Positions 17,359-24,093 of a stretch of DNA of 34,256 nt are shown piece by piece. The first letter of the stretch is position 1; each line of letters begins with the position of its first letter. The notes under the pieces were generated by a model. That model saw only the letters and a list, made by a program, of their open reading frames with translations. It did no database searches and was not told the origin of the DNA. The stretch covers positions 1-34,256 of the forward strand of contig LJNP01000004.1 of NCBI GenBank assembly GCA_001303185.1, read 5' to 3'. The translations under genes were made by a program, and so were the position numbers. The stretch is from Parcubacteria bacterium SG8_24. GTDB taxonomy: Bacteria > Patescibacteriota > Patescibacteriia > SG8-24.

Positions 17359-18618
17359 ATGCCTGAGAGCAACAAGGAGGTCAGGAGGGCGGTTTTGGCG
17401 AGCCTGGTCTTGTCCGTCTTCGTCTCCACCGCCTTCGGTTTCGTGGCCGGCTTCCTGGCGGCCCACACGTCATTACTGCCCGAACCGTTCTATTCTCCGG
17501 TCCAGGTATTGCGCCGGGCCCCGGTATCCGGCGTCACCGATGCCGGGTCGGAGGTCTTCCGTGAGGAGGAGGCCCGCATCGCCGTGGTGGAGAAAGTCTC
17601 GCCTGCGGTGGTGTCGATCGTCGTCTCCAAGGACATGCCGGTCTTCGAGCAGTATATGTACGATCCCTTCTCCGGCGATGAGTTCTTCGAACGTTTCTTC
17701 GGCGACGGCTTCGGCTTCTCCGTACCGCAATACCGCCAGAAAGGCACGGAAAGACGGGAGGTGGGAGCCGGCACCGGGTTCATCGTGTCCGCCGACGGCT
17801 ATATCGTCACCAACAAGCATGTGGTCTCCGAAGAGTCAGCCGAGTACACCGTGGTCACGCAGGACGGCAGCAAGCATGAGGCCGAGGTGTTGGCCCGCGA
17901 TCCGGTCAATGACATCGCCGTCTTGAGGATTCCCGGTGAGGACCATCCCTTCGTGGAACTGGGCGATTCCGATGATGTCCGCGTCGGTCAGGGTGTCCTG
18001 GCCATAGGTTACGCGCTCGGCCGTTTCAGCAATTCCGTGTCGGTCGGGGTGGTCTCAGGCATGCAGCGGTCCATCACCGCCAGCGACGGACAGCACGCCG
18101 CCGAGGACCTGTTTGATGTCCTCCAGACGGATGCCGCGATCAACCCCGGCAATTCCGGCGGTCCTCTGCTGGACCTGCACGGCAAGGCTATCGGGGTCAA
18201 CGTGGCGATCGTGCAGGGATCGGAAAACATCGGTTTCGCCCTGCCGATCGATGACGTCAGGCTGGCCGTAGACAGCGTGCGGCAGCACGGCAAGATACTT
18301 CGGCCCTTCCTGGGCGTGCGTTACGTGATGATCGACGAGGAGATGGCCCAGGAGAACCAACTGCCGGTGGATTACGGTGCCCTGGTCGTCCGGGGCGAAC
18401 GACAGATCGATCTGGCGGTGACGCCGGGTTCACCGGCCGACCTCGCCGGCATCGTCGAGAACGACATCATCCTGGAAGTGGGTGGCGAGCGCCTGACCCA
18501 GTCACACCCCTTGGTCGTGGCCATCAGGGGATATCGGGTCGGTGATACGGTCACCCTGAAGATCCTGCACAAGGGCCAGGAGACGGAGGTACAGGTCACG
18601 TTGCAGGAGCGGCAGTGA
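17359..18618 (+). CDS. htrA: HtrA/DegP-like S1C serine protease with PDZ domain
   Basis: IVTNKHVV, NDIAVLRI, AAINPGNSGGPLLDLHGKAIGVN, C-terminal PDZ-like SPADLAGIVENDIILEVGGERL. Confidence 0.93.
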   Translation: MPESNKEVRRAVLASLVLSVFVSTAFGFVAGFLAAHTSLLPEPFYSPVQVLRRAPVSGVTDAGSEVFREEEARIAVVEKVSPAVVSIVVSKDMPVFEQYMYDPFSGDEFFERFFGDGFGFSVPQYRQKGTERREVGAGTGFIVSADGYIVTNKHVVSEESAEYTVVTQDGSKHEAEVLARDPVNDIAVLRIPGEDHPFVELGDSDDVRVGQGVLAIGYALGRFSNSVSVGVVSGMQRSITASDGQHAAEDLFDVLQTDAAINPGNSGGPLLDLHGKAIGVNVAIVQGSENIGFALPIDDVRLAVDSVRQHGKILRPFLGVRYVMIDEEMAQENQLPVDYGALVVRGERQIDLAVTPGSPADLAGIVENDIILEVGGERLTQSHPLVVAIRGYRVGDTVTLKILHKGQETEVQVTLQERQ

Positions 18619-18651
18619 ATGAGGCAGTGGCGGCGACAGATCATCACACAG

Positions 18652-18678
18652 AGGAAGCCGGATGTCGTCCGGCTTCCT
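18652..18678 (+). terminator. stem-loop after htrA, weak T tail
   Basis: 11-bp perfect stem AGGAAGCCGGA-TGTCG-TCCGGCTTCCT. Confidence 0.5.
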
Positions 18679-18711
18679 GGCGTCAACGGCGCCTGATACA
18701 ATGGGACCCGT

Positions 18712-19272
18712 ATGCGCCCAGGTGACAGCAACAGGATCAGGTTCGTCGGCGCCGTCTTGGCGCTCATCGCCGGGATGGGTCTCGGGGTATATGCGGTGGG
18801 ACATGCCGGACTGCGCGAGGCCATCGCCGCGTACGGTTATCCTGGACTCTTCGTCATCTCCGTCTTCAGCGGCTTCAACATCCTCGTGCCGATCCCTGCC
18901 GTGGCTTTCCTGCCGCTGTTCGTGGTCTCCGGACTCGATATCAGGCTGGCCATCGTCGTCATGGCGGTGGGGGTCACCATCGCCGACCTGATCGCCTTCC
19001 TGGTGGGGCGGACCGGCCGGAAGCTGGTGACCGGCAAGATGCGCCGGGCCGTGAGGCGTCTGGAGCGTATCCGGGAAAGGCACTACTGGGCGCCGATCGG
19101 TCTCATGTTCATCTACGCCATCATTGCCCCCTTCCCGAATGAGGTCTTGGCGATCCCCCTGGGCCTCATGGGTTACCGGCTGGCCTATGTCGCCGCACCC
19201 CTGCTGTTGGGCAACCTGCTGTTCACCGCCCTGACTTCCTTCGGGATAATGAGCGTTTTTTCCGTGTTGTGA
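18712..19272 (+). CDS. multi-pass membrane protein, VTT/DedA-like
   Basis: Hydrophobic segments; GVTIADLIAFLVGRTGRKL, PFPNEVLAIPLGLMGY pattern. Confidence 0.7.
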   Translation: MRPGDSNRIRFVGAVLALIAGMGLGVYAVGHAGLREAIAAYGYPGLFVISVFSGFNILVPIPAVAFLPLFVVSGLDIRLAIVVMAVGVTIADLIAFLVGRTGRKLVTGKMRRAVRRLERIRERHYWAPIGLMFIYAIIAPFPNEVLAIPLGLMGYRLAYVAAPLLLGNLLFTALTSFGIMSVFSVL

Positions 19273-19388
19273 CCGATCGCGGACGGCATCGGACCTGGGG
19301 CGACTTGAAGGCTCTGGTGCTTTATGCCATCATGTGATGGCCGCAGTTATCCGATCAGGCGGCAGCTCATTGGTAGAGGAGGTCACCC

Positions 19389-19727
19389 ATGGGTGAGAAG
19401 AAGGAAGAGGCCAAACCTCTGGAGAAGGAAAGGGTCCATGTCGAGGTCACGCCGAAGAAGGATGGTGAGGGCGTCGACGATTCGGAAAACCAGGGGTATT
19501 CCAAGAAGGTCAAGAAGCGCCTTAAGGACGAGGTGACCAAGGTCATCAAGGAGAAGAAGGGCGACGGCGCCAAGAAACAGCTCGACGCGGCCGACGAGGC
19601 GATCGACGAGGCCAAGAAGAAGGTCAGTCCTCAGAAGGTGGAGAAGATCCGGGTCAAGGTGGAAGGCGAGTCCGACGGTGATCAGGTCGTGCGGGAAAGG
19701 ACCGTCAAACCCAAAGGCGACGGATGA
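19389..19727 (+). CDS. highly charged Lys/Glu-rich hypothetical protein
   Basis: 112-aa ORF with SD GGAGGT upstream and terminator downstream. Confidence 0.65.
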   Translation: MGEKKEEAKPLEKERVHVEVTPKKDGEGVDDSENQGYSKKVKKRLKDEVTKVIKEKKGDGAKKQLDAADEAIDEAKKKVSPQKVEKIRVKVEGESDGDQVVRERTVKPKGDG

Positions 19728-19738
19728 CAGGCCGACAT

Positions 19739-19765
19739 GACCGGCGATACTTGCCGGTCTTTTTT
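19739..19765 (+). terminator. intrinsic terminator
   Basis: GACCGGC-GATACTT-GCCGGTC-T6. Confidence 0.85.
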
Positions 19766-19831
19766 CATGCGGAACACCGTGCTATACTCTTTGACGCATC
19801 AAGGCGGTCCCTGAGGACCGCGACCATTTCT

Positions 19832-20356
19832 ATGGACAGAAACGACACTGATAAAATCGATTCGACAGTCATGCTGTTCTGCGGTATCGGAACGGCGCTG
19901 CTCGGCTATCTGGCCTACGTCCATCTGGCAGCGGTCGGGCAGGCATCCTGCGGTTTCGGTGGCGGCGTCTCCTGTGACGTGGTCAACGCCAGCGCCTATT
20001 CCGAGCTGTTCGGTCTGCCTGTCGCCCTGCTGGGTATTTTCTATTTCCTGGCGGTCTTCGCCCTGACCAGACTGCGCCGGCTCGGTGGGCGCTACAATCT
20101 CATGGCGGCCCTGACCTTGTTCGCATTGGTCTTTTCGGTCTATCTCTCGGCGGTCGAGTTCCTGGTGATCGGCGCTTTCTGCCTGTTCTGCGAGTCGTCC
20201 AAGGCGGTGATGTTAGTCATACTGATCTGTTCCTACATCGGCATCAGACGGACCGAGAAGAAGGTCCGTCCGGGTCTCATGGCTGTAGCGTTCCTGCTCG
20301 GGGCGTTCCTGTCAGCCGTCTCCTTCCTGTCGGCCGGTGGCTGGCCGTCAGCCTGA
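19832..20356 (+). CDS. vitamin K epoxide reductase (VKOR) family protein
   Basis: ASCGFGGGVSCDVVNASAYSELFGLPVALLGIFYF and FCLFCESSK; TM helices; start at 19832. Confidence 0.88.
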   Translation: MDRNDTDKIDSTVMLFCGIGTALLGYLAYVHLAAVGQASCGFGGGVSCDVVNASAYSELFGLPVALLGIFYFLAVFALTRLRRLGGRYNLMAALTLFALVFSVYLSAVEFLVIGAFCLFCESSKAVMLVILICSYIGIRRTEKKVRPGLMAVAFLLGAFLSAVSFLSAGGWPSA

Positions 20357-20364
20357 CCTCCGGC

Positions 20365-20388
20365 AAGAAAAAGACCCCGGTCGCGGGG
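20365..20388 (-). terminator. intrinsic terminator abutting/overlapping the stop codon of 20389-20736
   Basis: Minus strand TGACCCCGCGACCGGGGTCTTTTTC. Confidence 0.75.
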
Positions 20389-20736
20389 TCAGTGGAAGAG
20401 TTCGACGGACGACTCCTCATAGGGACTGCAGTTCCTGGAGGCGAAGAAATCGAGGGTGCGGAAGATGCGCCGGCGGATCTCTTCGGGCGCTTCGGGAAGC
20501 GGGACCATGGATGAGGTACCAGGCCGGATCCGGCGCAGCAGTCCGTCGGTCTGTATCTGCAGCTTGCCGCCGCTGCCCATCACCCGTCCGATCAGGGCGC
20601 TGAACCGCCGCCATCTCTCGGCCCGTCCGTCCAGGGCGATGGCGTGACCGCCGAGCATCGCTGCGGCCGCCTCAAGTTCGAAGAGTGAAACGATCACGTT
20701 GACCGTCTTGCCGTCCGAGTACATGAATGCCGACAT
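20389..20736 (-). CDS. hypothetical protein
   Basis: Start at 20736 (MSAFMYSDGK...) preceded by AAGGAGG; terminator at 3' end. Confidence 0.65.
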   Translation of the reverse strand: MSAFMYSDGKTVNVIVSLFELEAAAAMLGGHAIALDGRAERWRRFSALIGRVMGSGGKLQIQTDGLLRRIRPGTSSMVPLPEAPEEIRRRIFRTLDFFASRNCSPYEESSVELFH

Positions 20737-20820
20737 GGCAGCCTCCTTGCGGAAAGCCGGTACGGCAGGAAATATAGCACGCCCGCCAACGGCGGCCAAA
20801 CGGGCGTCAGCCGAAAACCG

Positions 20821-21618
20821 ATGGATATATTTTCCGGCACAATCCTCGGAGTGATCCAGGGGCTGACTGAGTTCCTGCCGATCTCCTCATCCGGGCACCT
20901 GATAGTCGCACGTGAGGCTTTCGGCATGGGTACGGAACAGGGTCTGGCCGTGGACGCCGTGCTGCAGTTGGCCACGATACTGGCGGTGCTGATCTACTTC
21001 CGGAGCGATCTGCACCGTCTCTTGCGGAGCGCCGTGCGCCTGGTGCTGCGTCGGCCGACGGAACCGGAGGCGCGGACCATGCTCGCGGCGATAATCGTCG
21101 GTACCCTGCCGGCCATGATCCTCGGGCTGCTCCTGGAGGACCAGATGGAGACGGTCTTCCGTAGCTCCCGACTGGTCGCCGTGACACTGATCGCCGGGAG
21201 CGCCGTCATGCTGCTCGGCGAGAGGTTCGCCCGACAGGATCGCCGCCTCAGCGCGAAACGCGGGTTGATCGTCGGCCTGTTCCAGTCTTTGGCCTTGGTT
21301 CCCGGAGTGTCCCGTTCCGGTGCCACCATCTCCGGCGGCCTGCTGGTCGGCCTGCGCCGGGACCGGGCGGCCCGCTTCAGTTTCCTGCTGGCCTTCCCGA
21401 TAATCGCCGGTTCCGGCCTGCTCAAGGGCGTGGAGTTGTATACTGTCGGTGACGCGGGTGTCTGGGGCTGGCCGCTCTTCACCGGTTTCCTGGCGTCTTT
21501 CGGGATAGGCCTCGTCAGTATCCATTTCCTGTTGCGCTTCCTTCGCCATCATAGCCTGGCCGTTTTCGTGGTCTATCGTCTGGTGCTGGCCGGAGTGATC
21601 ATGTCAGGTATAATTTGA
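20821..21618 (+). CDS. uppP: undecaprenyl-diphosphate phosphatase (BacA/UppP)
   Basis: GVIQGLTEFLPISSSGHLIV and VGLFQSLALVPGVSRSGATISGGLLVGLRR. Confidence 0.96.
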   Translation: MDIFSGTILGVIQGLTEFLPISSSGHLIVAREAFGMGTEQGLAVDAVLQLATILAVLIYFRSDLHRLLRSAVRLVLRRPTEPEARTMLAAIIVGTLPAMILGLLLEDQMETVFRSSRLVAVTLIAGSAVMLLGERFARQDRRLSAKRGLIVGLFQSLALVPGVSRSGATISGGLLVGLRRDRAARFSFLLAFPIIAGSGLLKGVELYTVGDAGVWGWPLFTGFLASFGIGLVSIHFLLRFLRHHSLAVFVVYRLVLAGVIMSGII

Positions 21619-21647
21619 CGGACCGGGAGCCTGAGCGGTCAAATAAG

Positions 21648-21670
21648 AACGGCCCTGTCGCAGGGCCGTT
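21648..21670. terminator. intrinsic terminator between convergent genes
   Basis: AACGGCCCTG-TCG-CAGGGCCGTT. Confidence 0.65.
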
Positions 21671-21694
21671 TCGGTTTCATTGCCGGTTTCGGAT

Positions 21695-22567
21695 TCATTG
21701 GGCTAAGGCGCAGCCGTCCGGGGTGGGGTAGCAGGCATAGGGTATGCCCAGATTATCCTCAGGAAGTTCATATACCTCCCAGTCCGCATCGGGCCGGCGG
21801 CAGACACCCTCAGAGCAGCCGAAGCAGCCGATCTCTCCGGTCCGGACATGCCGCCTCAGATGACAGCTGTCTCCTCCCGTATCATTTTCCTGTCCGCAGG
21901 ATACCTGGACCGGATAACTTTCAGCGATACGGCAATCTTCAGGGCACCCCGCGGCCAGGCATTCCTTGCCTTCCGGGACGCAGACCGCTCCCGGACTGCC
22001 GGGCAGCACGGCACAGGTCTGCCCGAAGGGGCAGGGGTCGACCACGCTGCAGACATCAGGTATCCCATACCGCTGGACCTCCAGGCCGAAGCAGAAGTCA
22101 CCGGCCGGATGCGTCCAGTCCCTGATCTTGACATCCGTCCCGAGCGGGCTGACGGGTCGCGGCTCAGGCGGGTAATAGCGACCCTCCTCGTCCTTCTCTG
22201 AGGGATGATCGAAGCGGCCGCACAGTTCATAGCTGAGCTGACCGGTCGTCCGGTAGTCGTAGCGGTCACCCGTCACCGGATCGGATACCGCGTCCGTGAA
22301 CTGCTCGGTGCCGCCCAGCTCCAGATCCGTCAGGTTCTCCGGGAGTACGCCGACCCGGCTGTAATGCGCATCGATCGTCGTCGCCAGGTACTGGAGGTCA
22401 CTGACCCTTTCGCGGTCGGATCGCCGTTCGCGTTCCTTGGAAGGCGAACCGGACAGGTAAAGGCCGGCCACCACTGCCGTAGCCACCATGATGATGACCA
22501 GACCGACGAAGATCCTGAGCCCGTCGGGCCGCTTCAGTCGTTTTTCTCCTCCTGTCGCAGATCCCAT
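21695..22567 (-). CDS. membrane-anchored pseudopilin-like protein with Cys-rich C-terminal extension
   Basis: N-term TM; DLQYLATTIDAHYSRVGVLPENLTDLE...DPVTGDRYDYRTTGQLSYELCGRF; many Cys in the C-terminal ~120 residues; exact start uncertain. Confidence 0.65.
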   Translation of the reverse strand: MGSATGGEKRLKRPDGLRIFVGLVIIMVATAVVAGLYLSGSPSKERERRSDRERVSDLQYLATTIDAHYSRVGVLPENLTDLELGGTEQFTDAVSDPVTGDRYDYRTTGQLSYELCGRFDHPSEKDEEGRYYPPEPRPVSPLGTDVKIRDWTHPAGDFCFGLEVQRYGIPDVCSVVDPCPFGQTCAVLPGSPGAVCVPEGKECLAAGCPEDCRIAESYPVQVSCGQENDTGGDSCHLRRHVRTGEIGCFGCSEGVCRRPDADWEVYELPEDNLGIPYACYPTPDGCALAQ

Positions 22568-23163
22568 AGGTAATAACCGAAGATCAATCCGGCGATGAGC
22601 AGCACGGCCGCCACTTTGAGCAAGAACCTCGTGGTCAGCTCACCGCCCAGCAGGTTGAACAGCAGGGTGATCAGGTCGCCGATGATGACGCCGGCCGCCA
22701 CGAACAGCGTGATGTAGGTCAGCCACTTGCGTATCTTCGAGCCGCGCTTGTCCGGATCCTGGCGGACGGCCTTGAGGGTGAGCCAGGAGAGCCAGAGGTA
22801 CAGGGGGAAGGCGACGATGAGCGAAGCCACCGACATCCTCAGGCCTGAGGTATCGGCCTGTTCGAAGTACCTCAGGGGGTCGGGGAAGGCGCGGTTGATG
22901 AATTCGAAAAGGAGTCGGCCGAAACTGACCGCGGAGATGTAGAGACAGAGGAACAGCAGCAGGTACATGAAGGCCTCGCGCGCCGAAAGATAGGGCGACC
23001 GCTTGGGTACCGGGACGGGGAAGTCCACCTTGGCATAACGGTCGAGTGCCGCGGCGATCTCCTCTTCCCGCCATCTGGCGGAGCGGAGGGCCTCGCGGAC
23101 ACTGTCTCGCGACAGCCCCTGTTTCAGGGAATCCCTGACGAACGTATCCAGGTCTGAAATCAT
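22534..23163 (-). CDS. multi-pass membrane protein, DUF5671-like
   Basis: YLSAREAFMYLLLFLCLYISAVSFGRLLFEFINRAFPDP; overlaps the next gene by up to 34 nt. Confidence 0.75.
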   Translation of the reverse strand: MISDLDTFVRDSLKQGLSRDSVREALRSARWREEEIAAALDRYAKVDFPVPVPKRSPYLSAREAFMYLLLFLCLYISAVSFGRLLFEFINRAFPDPLRYFEQADTSGLRMSVASLIVAFPLYLWLSWLTLKAVRQDPDKRGSKIRKWLTYITLFVAAGVIIGDLITLLFNLLGGELTTRFLLKVAAVLLIAGLIFGYYLWDLRQEEKND

Positions 23164-23299
23164 ACCGGATCATTATAGCTTATCTCCCGCGTTGCTGGCC
23201 AGCCGTCCGGGCACCTCGCCGTTGACAAAGAGGGGCGACGATGAGGAAATGGGACCATCGTTCCTTCGGAATAGGTTTCCATGTCCCGGGAGGTCGGTC

Positions 23300-23926
23300 A
23301 TGGTCAAGGTGAGAGAGCAGCTGTACGACTTCATCAAGGCCCGGGTCCGCGACCGGATACTGGCCCAGCGTTCGTTGCAGCTCCTGGAACCGCTCGTCAC
23401 GTACGGTGAGAACGGTTCCTATCCGCTGAACCCCTCCGCGAGTCTCGATACGTCTGCCGTGGCCCGGGCCATAGCTCGGGCCGGTCGGACGGTCGCCAAT
23501 CAGGTACGCGTCATCCCTTCCCGCTCCGGTTTCGCCGAAGAAGAATCCCATCTGCGCGCCGAACAGGCCTATGTGATGCACCTGCCGCTGATCTTCTGGA
23601 AGAACCGGAAGGAAGAGCTCGACCGGTCACTGCCGGAGGACCTGAGGAAAGAGCTCGATGACCTGGTCAGTTCCTGTCTGGTGGACCGGCTGCTGTATGC
23701 CCTGCAGCAGAGCCATGATTCCTTCATAGGTCAGCTGGATCTGCCGCTCATGGCCGCGGTCTGGACCACGCCGCTCATCGCGGCCTATTATCTGCTGGCC
23801 TATGCGGCGATCGGTGACCGCCGGAGCTTCGGTGAGCTGGTGCCTCTCATGGAGATCCTGCCCCGGGCCATCCCGATTGGGGAGCCCTGGAAAGAGCTGG
23901 AGACCTGGTTGGTACTGGCGGCCTGA
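23300..23926 (+). CDS. hypothetical protein, third member of the AIAxAxGR / L.PLM.ILPRAIPIGE..WLVLA family
   Basis: Start 23300 after GGGAGGT; AVARAIARAGRTVANQVRVI and LVPLMEILPRAIPIGEPWKELETWLVLAA. Confidence 0.75.
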   Translation: MVKVREQLYDFIKARVRDRILAQRSLQLLEPLVTYGENGSYPLNPSASLDTSAVARAIARAGRTVANQVRVIPSRSGFAEEESHLRAEQAYVMHLPLIFWKNRKEELDRSLPEDLRKELDDLVSSCLVDRLLYALQQSHDSFIGQLDLPLMAAVWTTPLIAAYYLLAYAAIGDRRSFGELVPLMEILPRAIPIGEPWKELETWLVLAA

Positions 23927-23956
23927 CTCCAATGACCGCCGTTCCCCGTCCGTTCG

Positions 23957-23988
23957 CCCGCCATCCTTAAAAGGAAGGCGGGTTTTTT
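23957..23988 (+). terminator. intrinsic terminator
   Basis: CCCGCC...GGCGGG hairpin followed by T6. Confidence 0.85.
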
Positions 23989-24006
23989 GATCGGCCAGTC
24001 CGAATA

Positions 24007-24035
24007 TTGAGCGGTCGGGCCGTTTGCCTTATACT
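24007..24035 (+). promoter_or_regulatory. sigma70-like promoter of the surface protein gene
   Basis: TTGAGC-17 nt-TATACT. Confidence 0.5.
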
Positions 24036-24093
24036 TGTCTTAAGATAAGGGGTCAGACGCCCCCATAATTAAGATGCCTCATCAAAGCCGGCT

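Noticed and set aside
19326-19341. GCCATCA-TG-TGATGGC inverted repeat upstream of the charged protein
   Set aside because: Possible operator but short and without a second copy or promoter context
19383-19396. 14-bp perfect palindrome TCACCCATGGGTGA around a start codon
   Set aside because: About two such palindromes are expected by chance in a window this size; no loop for a hairpin
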